Positions 1-7,298 of a DNA stretch of 29,166 nt are shown one piece after another. Each line of letters opens with the position of its first letter. Positions within the stretch are counted from its first letter, which is position 1. Position numbers and translations under genes: made by a program. Under the pieces are notes generated by a model. The model was not told the origin of the DNA. It searched no databases and saw only the letters and a program-made list of their open reading frames with translations. The DNA is taken from the IMG/VR virus record IMGVR_UViG_3300028610_000294, positions 1 to 29,166 of that record; one strand, given 5' to 3'. This DNA is from a virus.

Positions 1-2577
1 ACACAAACACCTGAATATGTCACTGTCATTCGACGGAACGGCACTAACGACCAAGGTCAACCTGTCGGAGGACGTGAGTGGGCTGGTGAGTGGGTAGAAG
101 AAAACCGACTCATTCCTAATGCCTATAGCAAGCTTGCTTACGGATTAGGCGATGCGTCGTTTCAAATGGTCGGCAATGAGTTCTATTCCCAAGGTCAATT
201 GATCCAAGGCAACGAGATACTTTCCGGTTCGTATATAGGCATCTCAACTCGAAAGACGGATGGCTCTTTGAACGATCCCTTGTGGGTTGGCTTCATTGTT
301 TCGATGCCATCGATTAAAGTAAAACAAAAGGATTTTACGGAAGGCACGATCTCCGCTAAACGATTAGGCGCGATGCTGGATCAACTCCCCTTAAGGAATT
401 GGGAAGTCCTCAGAAACAACGGCACCGATGATTACTTCACGCATATGGACAATCCCCCACCAGCGAATTACGGCAAGATGAGTGGTGTGATTATCGGCAA
501 CAAGGTGGAGAATCCGCTCAGTTCATCCTATGCGTTTATCTTTCAGAACGACCCAGCGAAGTGTGGTGAGACGAATGATGATTATTGGACGCGCTTAGAT
601 TTATTGAATCACATCACGTTCTATACATGGCCACAAGGTGTGGGTCTGCCTGTCTTGAACTTGACCAATGCCGCCTCATCCAGACTGAATACCCCAGTTC
701 GAGAGACGTACAATTTACAAAACACCACCATCAAAAGTGCACTAGATATACTCATCAATCGTCAGCGTGGTTTAGTATGGGATTTAGAAGTCGAGGGAGA
801 CAACTGGACTATCTTTGTCCGCTTAACGTATGACGCCAATGAGAGCACGGATATAGATTTATCAACGATCAACCGTGATAAGGTCTTAGATTTAAACGTC
901 AAAGATAATGAAGGCTCACAGATAGACGAGATCGTCGTAGAGGGTCATCCTATCCTGTGGTTTGGTTCTGTTGAGAACGGTACTTCTTCGCAAACAGGGA
1001 CGCCTAAATACTTTGAGCCTGGTTGGACCAGTACCCAAGAGACTGACTTTATCACGGCGTTAACAGCGGATAAGGTTGATCCTATCGATCCTAAATATGA
1101 CGACGTATTCCGTAGGTGGAACTTCAAAGACCCAGACGGTGGGGATACGATTAAAACCCAACACGCGACCAATGGTCAAGGTGACGCGGTGTTCTTTTGT
1201 CAGACATTAACCTATAATAAAACAACGCATTTACTTGAAGTGAATGCCGAAGACGATTCCCTCCCCTATCTGGCCACGGCGAAAATCTCTCGAACGACGC
1301 CGTGGTCAGTCGGCGTGTCTGCGACTTCAGATACCAGGGACACGACTCAAACCACGAACACGACATACTTGCCGGCCATGATGTGGAATGCGCAGGATTT
1401 AACCAATTCGAAGTATGTTGATATAACTAAATTGACGACGAATGGTGAAGTGATCTACGCTGATGATCGTGGACTCGCCATGCGATTACGATTAGGCCCT
1501 AACGGACATGCGTACTCCAAAACTGAAACTGACCCCATAGCAGATTTGAACGACTTGGCTGAATACTATTGGGAAGCCAATGCCTGGAGTGTAGCGATTG
1601 AATCTAATCAGAATGTTAGAATCTCTCAACTCCGTGATCCCTCCTTAGTGAATGACCCTACACGTAAAGTGATGAAGATTAAAGGGGACTGGCATTGTTG
1701 GGCGGTACACGCGGGAACCATAGTTGCGATCGATAGTTCTAACGACCCAGTGAGGACAGCGACCACAGGACCAGAGGTCAAGCAAGTCCTTGAAGCCGGT
1801 AAGACATTCATACTCCGTTCTGACTTCCGCGCCGCTGAATTTGCGATGGATGAAGCCGCAACGTGGGCCTTCCGGTTGACCCGTTCTGGAAGCGTGACGC
1901 TTTCCGATGTGGCCTTTACCGAATCATGGGCCACGACCATTGGACAATCTATTGATGATATTATCGACGCTGACGATCACGACCCGACTACTGATGTATC
2001 AGGATTGCCTATTTCTAAGACGTATGAAATCAACGGATCAATCGAAGCCATATCCGTCAACTTAGATATTAACCGTCCAACCATTACTGTAAGCTTCGGA
2101 GTAGCGGATATTCCAGGAATTACCGGAGGTTCTCCTACAACGATTGTTACTAACGCTTCGACCGCTCAGAACTTCTCACAAGTGAATAGAGATATTCAAC
2201 GAATAGACCAACAGATGCAGCAGTTCCCTGTTCATACTGCTCATGGTGGTTCAGGTGGATCGACAGCCGTCCCTCGACAGATAGAGATTATAGACGGACA
2301 ACCGATCTTACCCGCGAGTATCGACGGGATTAAGTTCGCTGATCCTGCTGCTACCTTGATTATCGACGATCCGACTACCGGGGGCACGAGAGCTGATGGC
2401 TTAGGCCGTGGGAGATATTTAGATACCGGCGAGTTTATCATGGTGGTTCACGATGTAGACGCTCCCTATGGATCTCAGCAGGCGCACATTGTGGGAGATT
2501 TCGGTGTATCCGTACAGACTGAATCCGTTACCGTAGGACCAGACACCACGGTCTACCATTATATAGCAAGATTTTAA
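1..2577 (+). CDS. Large tail hub/tip-like structural protein (5' partial)
   Basis: The reading frame is open from the first base of the window, so the true start lies upstream; 858 codons are visible before the TAA. An internal ATG at 166 is not needed as a start. The middle part (around window codons 240-285) has the pattern of a short helix followed by a strand pair ending in GLVWDLEVEGDNWTIFVRL, which resembles the repeated sandwich found in tail hub and tail tip proteins. The C-terminal third is rich in Ser, Thr, Gly and Asp, with a long predicted helix near codons 725-745 (QVNRDIQRIDQQMQQF), as in fibre-connecting tail proteins. It sits upstream of another structural gene and its stop overlaps the next ATG by one base. 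Tail membership is inferred from composition, size and context; the exact role is uncertain and a tail spike or baseplate protein is also possible. Confidence 0.55.
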   Translation, partial: TQTPEYVTVIRRNGTNDQGQPVGGREWAGEWVEENRLIPNAYSKLAYGLGDASFQMVGNEFYSQGQLIQGNEILSGSYIGISTRKTDGSLNDPLWVGFIVSMPSIKVKQKDFTEGTISAKRLGAMLDQLPLRNWEVLRNNGTDDYFTHMDNPPPANYGKMSGVIIGNKVENPLSSSYAFIFQNDPAKCGETNDDYWTRLDLLNHITFYTWPQGVGLPVLNLTNAASSRLNTPVRETYNLQNTTIKSALDILINRQRGLVWDLEVEGDNWTIFVRLTYDANESTDIDLSTINRDKVLDLNVKDNEGSQIDEIVVEGHPILWFGSVENGTSSQTGTPKYFEPGWTSTQETDFITALTADKVDPIDPKYDDVFRRWNFKDPDGGDTIKTQHATNGQGDAVFFCQTLTYNKTTHLLEVNAEDDSLPYLATAKISRTTPWSVGVSATSDTRDTTQTTNTTYLPAMMWNAQDLTNSKYVDITKLTTNGEVIYADDRGLAMRLRLGPNGHAYSKTETDPIADLNDLAEYYWEANAWSVAIESNQNVRISQLRDPSLVNDPTRKVMKIKGDWHCWAVHAGTIVAIDSSNDPVRTATTGPEVKQVLEAGKTFILRSDFRAAEFAMDEAATWAFRLTRSGSVTLSDVAFTESWATTIGQSIDDIIDADDHDPTTDVSGLPISKTYEINGSIEAISVNLDINRPTITVSFGVADIPGITGGSPTTIVTNASTAQNFSQVNRDIQRIDQQMQQFPVHTAHGGSGGSTAVPRQIEIIDGQPILPASIDGIKFADPAATLIIDDPTTGGTRADGLGRGRYLDTGEFIMVVHDVDAPYGSQQAHIVGDFGVSVQTESVTVGPDTTVYHYIARF

Positions 2578-2768
2578 TGACTGAGCAGCAGATCATCGAC
2601 AGGCAGCGCAAACTTATAGGCGAAGCTAAAGACGCTTGCGATCTAGTAATCCATTACGATGACATGAAAGAAGCTGGAACCCTACCTCCTGGTGTGCACA
2701 TCCCTGAAGGCTATCAGCTTCCATTTATAAAGCGCATGTGGAAACAGCTAGAGGATGATGCGAAGTGA
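2577..2768 (+). CDS. Small hypothetical protein between tail genes
   Basis: A 63-residue charged protein beginning with the ATG of a TAATG overlap with the upstream tail gene. It has an N-terminal helix-prone stretch (TEQQIIDRQRKLIGEAKDA) and a Pro-rich middle (TLPPGVHIPEGYQLP). I recognise no family. The overlaps on both sides (TAATG upstream, GTGA downstream) make it very likely to be translated. It may be a small tail accessory or chaperone protein, but nothing in the sequence proves that. Confidence 0.6.
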   Translation: MTEQQIIDRQRKLIGEAKDACDLVIHYDDMKEAGTLPPGVHIPEGYQLPFIKRMWKQLEDDAK

Positions 2769-3889
2769 CCAGTAACGCCGTCATCTGGGAAACCGAAAGC
2801 CATACACAAGGCTTAATTACTCAGCACTTATATTACATGTACACCCATGATATGTTTGTTGGGAACTTCGGTGATATTACTAATGGTGGTGTGACCGGAG
2901 CGCCAGCGTTTATTCATATTAATCAAGCGCACAATGGATTACGATTAACGAATACCTCCTTTGCTCGTTGGTTTGTAGTCATGAACTTCGAATCTGCTGA
3001 TGGAGTCATTCATCAAGTCTTAGCCCCCGAAGTATCCGAAGGCAGCTCAGCGAATGTTGGCAAGCCATGTATGTTACCAATCTCAACAGGACCAGGCGCT
3101 CTCGCAGCCAGAGGTGATTACATTATCAACAATCATCAATTCTTAGGTTCAGGATTGTTAGGCGATGGTGCGATGTGGGGCGTGTGCCAAGACTCCGTAC
3201 CATTAGGCTTCACCGAGACAGGAGAGTCTCAGCACGTCCGCTCTCCAGGGATTGCACGCCCAGGAGAATCTAAGTCACATAGAGTGATAGCCACGCAGTC
3301 AGGGGCCTTCGTACAGCCTGGAAGCGTACCCCTTTGTTCCGTAGTGACGAACTCACACTTTGTCAACTCTCAAACATTAGGACGCTTGGCGTTACCAACA
3401 GCTACCACGACAGTGATAGAAGCATGGCAGGGCATTGGTACAACCGTTGTAAGGCATTGCCCTATGACTCAGAACATATCAGGTCATACGGTCTATTGCG
3501 TGTACACAGCGGACCCCCTTGGAGCTGTGAGCACTATTCCAGACTCATGTACGATGACGGTCAAGGACGAATCCGGTAGTACGTTATGGAGTTCAAACGA
3601 TCCCATCTATACCAGTTTTGCGAATGAAGGCACGCCTACCAATACGGACTATGTGACTCGACATGTTGGCAACTTAGGTGGGGGCAATATCTATGTGGCT
3701 GATGGGAATGGATCACTGAATATCAATATCCAATTCTTAAACTCATCCGGTACGCCCTTAGCCATCTTAGGCAACAAGCTATTCTGTAGTGTCGCTGATC
3801 CTGCGGTCGTCAATCCTCAGCCCCCTCCGTATGATGTTGGCACGGTTGAGGATGCAGCGGTCAAGGGTGGATATGTAGCTTCCTGGTAA
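2765..3889 (+). CDS. Putative tail or capsid-appendage structural protein
   Basis: A 374-residue protein with a GTG start inside a GTGA overlap with the previous gene. It is rich in Gly, Ser, Thr, Asn and aromatic residues with few charges, the composition of an extended beta-structured virion protein. Near its C terminus there is a Pro-rich linker (VNPQPPPYDVG) followed by a short tail. No enzymatic motif is visible. Its position directly behind the large tail protein and before the switch to early genes suggests it is the last gene of the tail module, perhaps a fibre or receptor-contact protein. The assignment rests on composition and context, not on a recognised domain. Confidence 0.5.
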   Translation: MTSNAVIWETESHTQGLITQHLYYMYTHDMFVGNFGDITNGGVTGAPAFIHINQAHNGLRLTNTSFARWFVVMNFESADGVIHQVLAPEVSEGSSANVGKPCMLPISTGPGALAARGDYIINNHQFLGSGLLGDGAMWGVCQDSVPLGFTETGESQHVRSPGIARPGESKSHRVIATQSGAFVQPGSVPLCSVVTNSHFVNSQTLGRLALPTATTTVIEAWQGIGTTVVRHCPMTQNISGHTVYCVYTADPLGAVSTIPDSCTMTVKDESGSTLWSSNDPIYTSFANEGTPTNTDYVTRHVGNLGGGNIYVADGNGSLNINIQFLNSSGTPLAILGNKLFCSVADPAVVNPQPPPYDVGTVEDAAVKGGYVASW

Positions 3890-3950
3890 TTCCTAAAGAT
3901 TCCCGCTTGCTTCAAGTTGTTCCCTCGCTATGGTAATGCCAGGAGAACAG

Positions 3951-4115
3951 ATGGGATTTACTAAAAGTCAAATTGCTTCAGCTATTATGAGATCGTGCCA
4001 ACGCCACGGCATTCCATGCTATGCAACATATGATGAAATTATGAGCAACTCAATGTCCGAGCTCAAGGTGATGTACTACAACATTACTGGTAGTGACTTT
4101 GGGTTTTGTGATTAG
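3951..4115 (+). CDS. Small hypothetical protein, first of the early block
   Basis: The likely start is the ATG at 3951, because AGGAG at 3941-3945 lies five bases before it; an in-frame ATG at 3930 has no such site. The product is 54 residues (MGFTKSQIASAIMRSCQRHG...), with a helical N-terminal half and two cysteines. Family unknown. The 61 bases upstream (3890-3950) show no clear terminator or promoter although the gene content changes from tail to early genes here. Confidence 0.5.
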   Translation: MGFTKSQIASAIMRSCQRHGIPCYATYDEIMSNSMSELKVMYYNITGSDFGFCD

Positions 4116-4117
4116 AT

Positions 4118-4291
4118 ATGGACACACTCTATTCAATAGCAGCCCTTGCTGAAGCGTTGCAAGTTCATCCTAAAACAGCCATGAGATACTGTCGTGAAGG
4201 TCGTATACCCAAGGCTCACAAGATCGGTGATGTCTGGAAGATTCCAGGCGATACCATCAATCAAATCGTAGCCGGTGACCACATTGTGTGA
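4118..4291 (+). CDS. Excisionase/MerR-like helix-turn-helix protein
   Basis: A 57-residue protein starting two bases after the previous stop. The first half reads as a helix-turn-helix of the excisionase (HTH_17) type: a Tyr-Ser-Ile-Ala-Ala-Leu-Ala-Glu-Ala-Leu helix, then the recognition segment HPKTAMRYCREGRIPKAHKI, followed by the wing-like GDVWKIPGDTI. This matches the usual pattern of small DNA-binding proteins in which a conserved (V/H)xxxTVxRxxxxGxIPAxKxGxxWR motif is found. It probably binds DNA as a regulator, or acts as a recombination directionality factor; no integrase is present in the window, so a regulatory job is more likely here. No strong ribosome site is seen, so it is probably translated by coupling to the gene before it. 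Confidence 0.7.
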   Translation: MDTLYSIAALAEALQVHPKTAMRYCREGRIPKAHKIGDVWKIPGDTINQIVAGDHIV

Positions 4292-4323
4292 CGCCGTCTT
4301 CTTATTCTTATTATCAACAACAC

Positions 4324-4358
4324 TGTTAGGGATTTACCTAACACTAACACAGGAGGTG
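4324..4358 (+). promoter_or_regulatory. Inverted repeat and strong ribosome-binding site before the Rad52-type gene
   Basis: TGTTAGG (4324-4330) and CCTAACA (4337-4343) form a perfect seven-base inverted repeat with a GATTTA loop. It is followed by AGGAGGTG at 4351-4358, five bases before the ATG at 4364: one of the strongest Shine-Dalgarno sequences in the window. The hairpin could be an operator or a small translational control element. Upstream, 4292-4323 is pyrimidine-rich and has no convincing promoter. Confidence 0.45.
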
Positions 4359-4363
4359 TAACA

Positions 4364-4942
4364 ATGGGGTTACATGACGATCAAACGTATGACGAGATGG
4401 AACAACAGATGCTTGAAGAAGAAGCGGAGGAAGCACGACTTGCGAAACTAGAGGAAGAAGAGGCACAAGCTCATGGCACAGCAACCGAACACTTAGGGAC
4501 AACGAGTGTTCTCGATCAACTCAAGAAACCTTTCAAGCTCACTGAATTACATTTCCGTCCTGGTGCGACTAAGAATGATAAAGGTTTAGCGTTATGCTAT
4601 TTAACCTCACGAGATGTGATGAAGCGACTAGATGAAGTCTTAGGGGTTGATGGATGGCAGACGAGAATAGTTGATTACGGTAAACGTGTAGTCTGTGAGA
4701 TGAGTTGTAAGATAAATGGTGAATGGATTACCAAGTCAGACGGTGCTGGTGAGACGCAAGTCGAAGGTGAGAAGGGCGCTATCACTGATGCGATTAAACG
4801 TGCAGCGGTTTCCTTTGGAGTCGGACGCTATCTGTATTACCTCGACCAATGGCGGGACAACTGGCGGCCAATGAATGGTAAGTACTTCAAGGAATCGAAT
4901 GCACAGATTGCTGAGGCGTTGCCGAGTTGGGCGAAGCCATGA
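4364..4942 (+). CDS. Rad52/Rad22-family single-strand annealing protein
   Basis: A 192-residue protein. Residues 1-35 are very acidic and helical (DEMEQQMLEEEAEEARL). From about residue 50 the sequence follows the phage Rad52/Rad22 pattern: a substrate-binding strand-rich part (VDGWQTRIVDY, VVCEMSCKINGEW) followed by the hallmark segment GAITDAIKRAAVSFGVGRYL near residues 140-160. Proteins of this family anneal complementary single strands during recombination and replication of phage DNA, usually with a nuclease and an SSB. Here NinG (6732-7145) and SSB (13051-13458) are the likely partners; no exonuclease gene is recognised in the window. It has its own excellent ribosome-binding site. The acidic N-terminal extension is longer than in minimal members of the family. 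I am confident of the family, less so of the exact subfamily. Confidence 0.85.
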   Translation: MGLHDDQTYDEMEQQMLEEEAEEARLAKLEEEEAQAHGTATEHLGTTSVLDQLKKPFKLTELHFRPGATKNDKGLALCYLTSRDVMKRLDEVLGVDGWQTRIVDYGKRVVCEMSCKINGEWITKSDGAGETQVEGEKGAITDAIKRAAVSFGVGRYLYYLDQWRDNWRPMNGKYFKESNAQIAEALPSWAKP

Positions 4943-5253
4943 TTGATAGGTATCAGATGCTTTATGATTTTATGGAAGAGCGTGTTCATGCTGCAAGGAG
5001 TGATGACGGTAACTGGTGCAAGTTCGACGATATTTATAAGTTTGTGGAATGGCAACCGATAGAGACAGCACCGAAGGGAGCCAGGATATTGATCGCCACC
5101 CCCGTGCTTAACTCTCCTAGTGAGACACATGAGGCTAGATGGAAGGAGACGGACCCGCTAGCACCAGACGGATGCTTTTCTACTTTAAATGGTTTTATTG
5201 TGTTCCCTGAGGCTAGCCATTGGATGCCACTACCGGAGCCGAACCATGATTAA
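4939..5253 (+). CDS. DUF551-type small protein with N-terminal G-x-W-C module
   Basis: The ATG at 4939 forms an ATGA overlap with the Rad52-type stop and is preferred over an upstream TTG. The 104-residue product has two parts. The N-terminal part holds DGNWCKFDDIYKF, a short module seen again in two other small proteins of this phage. The C-terminal part is a DUF551 domain: WQPIETAPKGARILIATP at the front and ASHWMPLPEP at the end. The biochemical role of DUF551 is not known; it is common in small accessory genes of phages of Gram-negative bacteria. The family call rests on these two framing motifs. Confidence 0.75.
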   Translation: MIDRYQMLYDFMEERVHAARSDDGNWCKFDDIYKFVEWQPIETAPKGARILIATPVLNSPSETHEARWKETDPLAPDGCFSTLNGFIVFPEASHWMPLPEPNHD

Positions 5254-5659
5254 ACCCGGCCAAGTAGACACCCTCTACTACGAAAAGTATGCGGGAAGTG
5301 TAGAGTTCTACGCTTTAAAATACGAAGCGACCCAAGTGATAGCGCACTACCTGTGGTCAGGCGGTCCAGGGAGTTATGAATTGTTAATGATTCAATGCGA
5401 AGCCTTTCCAAAGCATAACTTCACATGGGCATGGCCTGAGATGGGCTTCAAGTCTTACACCGTCCCCTGCTTCCTGCTCTATCCCATCATTAAAGAATTA
5501 GGACTCAAGGTTACCAAGTACGATATTCCCTTCTCACCCTATCGGGTTATCATCCCCGAAGGCCACGACATTAACGAGCACAGGGATTTGAGCTTACAAG
5601 AGACTGATAAGCAACTGATGTTAATGGGTTACAATCGGGAGTTGGTCAATGGGCGATAA
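5246..5659 (+). CDS. Hypothetical protein
   Basis: The best start is the ATG at 5246, giving an eight-base overlap with the preceding gene; the frame also stays open upstream of it but that part is only the shadow of the DUF551 gene. The 137-residue product (MIKPGQVDTLYYEKYAG...) is compact and rich in aromatic residues (LWSGGPGSYELL, FTWAWPEMGFKSY), as in a small globular protein. No known motif is seen. The gene overlaps the next one by 11 bases. Confidence 0.6.
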   Translation: MIKPGQVDTLYYEKYAGSVEFYALKYEATQVIAHYLWSGGPGSYELLMIQCEAFPKHNFTWAWPEMGFKSYTVPCFLLYPIIKELGLKVTKYDIPFSPYRVIIPEGHDINEHRDLSLQETDKQLMLMGYNRELVNGR

Positions 5660-5843
5660 ATACATAAAGAAAATCATCGAACTTGGTAACCTTGATAAGA
5701 TAGACGTATCATTGAGAGTTCTTAACGGGATAAGAGCCAACCCAGACAATGGCTTGTCAGAATCAGATAGAGCCATTGTGAAAGACGTAGAACAAATTAT
5801 GCGAAAGCTATACCACTCGCCGATTTACACAGGCGATGATTGA
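5649..5843 (+). CDS. Small hypothetical helical protein
   Basis: A 64-residue charged protein (MGDKYIKKIIELGNLDKI...) that is predicted to be mostly helical. It starts within the end of the previous gene and its TGA overlaps the ATG of the following membrane protein (TGATG). No family recognised. Its inclusion rests on the tight overlaps on both sides and the protein-like composition. Confidence 0.55.
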   Translation: MGDKYIKKIIELGNLDKIDVSLRVLNGIRANPDNGLSESDRAIVKDVEQIMRKLYHSPIYTGDD

Positions 5844-6019
5844 TGCTTGAGATCCTCTGCATCCTAGCCCTCCTCCTCCTAGAGCTCTTAGTCGTTATCA
5901 GCGTAGCGGCGTATCTGATTCAACGCTCAGAGGAGAGAACGTACAACACCATTGAAACCCTACGCGCTCGGGTGAATGAACTTATAGAGATTATGAAGGG
6001 GGACGAAGATGCCGACTAG
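5843..6019 (+). CDS. Small single-pass membrane protein with cytoplasmic coiled coil
   Basis: A 58-residue protein that starts at a TGATG overlap. Residues 3-26 form one strongly hydrophobic helix (LEILCILALLLLELLVVISV), followed by a positively charged and helical segment with heptad-like Ile/Leu spacing (TIETLRARVNELIEIM) and an acidic end. This is a classic small type of phage inner-membrane protein. A role in lysis or superinfection control is possible, but the early-region location does not single one out. Confidence 0.6.
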   Translation: MLEILCILALLLLELLVVISVAAYLIQRSEERTYNTIETLRARVNELIEIMKGDEDAD

Positions 6020-6206
6020 AGACAAAGGGCTTTCAACATGGTTGTGTAGGAAGTGCAAAGAATATTACTATTGCCCCTGCGATGCTCAAACCTGCACCGA
6101 TGTCAGAACCGCTTGCATGGAACTCTATGGCGAATGTCCGACATGGGAGTGGGTTGGTGATGCCATCAAATGCCCACACTGTGGATTTGAGAATCATGGA
6201 TGCTAG
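6009..6206 (+). CDS. Cysteine-rich putative zinc-binding protein
   Basis: A 65-residue protein with ten cysteines, at residues 13, 16, 22, 24, 29, 36, 43, 55, 58 and 65. CRKC near the start and CPHCG near the end are typical metal-binding knuckles, and an aromatic middle (TWEWVGDAI) lies between. It overlaps the upstream membrane protein by 11 bases; AAGGGGG at about 5996-6002 can serve as its ribosome site. Zinc binding is inferred from the cysteine pattern, and the function is unknown. Confidence 0.6.
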   Translation: MPTRDKGLSTWLCRKCKEYYYCPCDAQTCTDVRTACMELYGECPTWEWVGDAIKCPHCGFENHGC

Positions 6207-6227
6207 AGATTATGAAGGAGAATGAGG

Positions 6228-6545
6228 ATGATTAAAAGGTTCCATAGCACAGCACAGAGCAAGTCATTTGAGATGGGTAAGAAGGGGCCATGGTGTAGGT
6301 ATTCAGATGTTGAGAAGCTTACGCAATGGCAGCCGATAGAATCATGCCCTAAAGACGGCAGCACATTCATGGCGTACAATGCAGCCACCGGACCATATCA
6401 AACATGGTACAACGATTCAGAACCAGACAGACCGGGCACAGAGTATCCATTGAGAACGTGGACCAATGCCAGCAACCGTCCTAAGCAAGGGGTCTGGTAT
6501 CCTTCCCCCACACATTGGCGACCAATGCCGGAGGCACCACAATGA
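6228..6545 (+). CDS. DUF551-type small protein with N-terminal G-x-W-C module
   Basis: The start at ATG 6228 fits the AAGGAG at 6215-6220 (seven-base spacing) better than the ATG at 6222, which is only one base away from it. The 105-residue product has KKGPWCRYSDVEKL followed by the DUF551 opening WQPIESCPKDGSTFMAYN and the closing motif SPTHWRPMPEAP. It is therefore a paralogue of the gene at 4939-5253, with the same order of modules. Function unknown. It ends in an ATGA overlap with the next gene. Confidence 0.75.
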   Translation: MIKRFHSTAQSKSFEMGKKGPWCRYSDVEKLTQWQPIESCPKDGSTFMAYNAATGPYQTWYNDSEPDRPGTEYPLRTWTNASNRPKQGVWYPSPTHWRPMPEAPQ

Positions 6546-6739
6546 TTGATACCTATGCTTATGACGGTGGCAAAGACAACATGGTCAAGGTAGAGCATGG
6601 CTATTGGTGTAAGACCGTAGACGCTGAGAAGCTTATGCTCGGCCACATGACAGACGCAGAAAGGTTGCAGCAATTTGCCAAGTACTGCACACACTGCGGT
6701 TGTGATGATCCTAAGTGTCAATGTTGGAACGATGAGTAA
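6542..6739 (+). CDS. Small protein combining the G-x-W-C module with a cysteine cluster
   Basis: A 65-residue protein starting at an ATGA overlap. Its N-terminal half holds EHGYWCKTVDAEKLM, clearly related to the modules in the two DUF551 proteins at 4939 and 6228. Instead of DUF551 its C-terminal half ends in CTHCGCDDPKCQCW, a probable zinc-binding cluster. It thus looks like a shuffled relative of its neighbours. Function unknown. Confidence 0.6.
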   Translation: MIDTYAYDGGKDNMVKVEHGYWCKTVDAEKLMLGHMTDAERLQQFAKYCTHCGCDDPKCQCWNDE

Positions 6740-7145
6740 ACGAAAGACCGTTTCACAACTCAAGAAAAAGCTTTGGAAGCCCTTTAGCCTCTGGACTAAA
6801 CTTCGATACTCAGAAGACGGCGTCTATGTCGATTGCTATACTTGTTCACAACGGTTAAAGATTGGCACCTCTAACTGTCAAGCAGCCCACTTCTTACCGA
6901 AAGGCGGCTATCCTGCTCACTACTTCAATATAGACAACGTGCGCCCTGGTTGTTATAGGTGCAACATTCATCTGTCAGGCAACTCCGAAGTATTCCGCAG
7001 ACGTCTCATAGAAGAAATTGGATTACCACGTGTCGAAGCCTTATGGGCTACCCGCAAGGAAGTGAAGCAACTGCGGCAGGATTGGTACTATAGAATGCTC
7101 GATTTCTACACCGCAGATATTAAGAGACTTGAAGACTCATTCTGA
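6732..7145 (+). CDS. ninG: NinG-like recombination endonuclease
   Basis: The ATG at 6732 (MSKRKTVSQLKKKL) overlaps the end of the previous gene by eight bases; the frame is open further upstream but only as a shadow. The 137-residue protein shows the NinG layout: C35-x-x-C38, a His in NCQAAHF (H53), the central FNIDNVRPGCYRCN with C74 and C77, and the downstream SGNSEVFRRRLIEEIG. In lambda, NinG (Rap) is a structure-specific nuclease acting on recombination intermediates. It is shorter than lambda NinG, with a briefer basic N-terminal arm. Together with the Rad52-type protein and SSB it completes a recombination set. Confidence 0.85.
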   Translation: MSKRKTVSQLKKKLWKPFSLWTKLRYSEDGVYVDCYTCSQRLKIGTSNCQAAHFLPKGGYPAHYFNIDNVRPGCYRCNIHLSGNSEVFRRRLIEEIGLPRVEALWATRKEVKQLRQDWYYRMLDFYTADIKRLEDSF

Positions 7146-7170
7146 GTTGATATAAGAACATCTGTTGGGT

Positions 7171-7280
7171 GACGCTTTGACCCCGAAGGACCGAGAGAAT
7201 ATGATACCTTTCAAATTACAACGGAATGCATTAGGCTTGTGCTCTCTCGGCACTCAAAGCGGCTTGGTGTATTCCGTTGT
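7171..7280 (+). ncRNA. Predicted H-type pseudoknot RNA in the leader of the 7299 gene
   Basis: The 153-base gap between NinG and the next gene contains three pairs of complementary arms. CGCTTTGA (7173-7180) pairs with TCAAAGCG (7254-7261). CCGAGAGA (7191-7198) pairs with TCTCTCGG (7243-7250). Both nest to form stem 1. ACAACGGAATGCA (7218-7230) lies inside that stem's loop but pairs with TGTATTCCGTTGT (7268-7280) outside it, forming stem 2: 13 pairs with one G-U. The order C-A-B-A'-C'-B' is a pseudoknot. With wobble pairs stem 2 could run to 20 pairs (7218-7237 with 7261-7280), competing with the edge of stem 1. An AGGG ribosome site (7288-7291) and the ATG at 7299 follow directly, so translational control is a natural guess. 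I know of no named RNA family that matches; a DNA-level role such as an origin is also possible. Confidence 0.6.
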
Positions 7281-7298
7281 TCTTTGTAGGGTTCATCA

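Noticed and set aside
7147-7175. TTGATA as a -35 box before the pseudoknot
   Set aside because: No acceptable -10 sequence lies 16-18 bases downstream.
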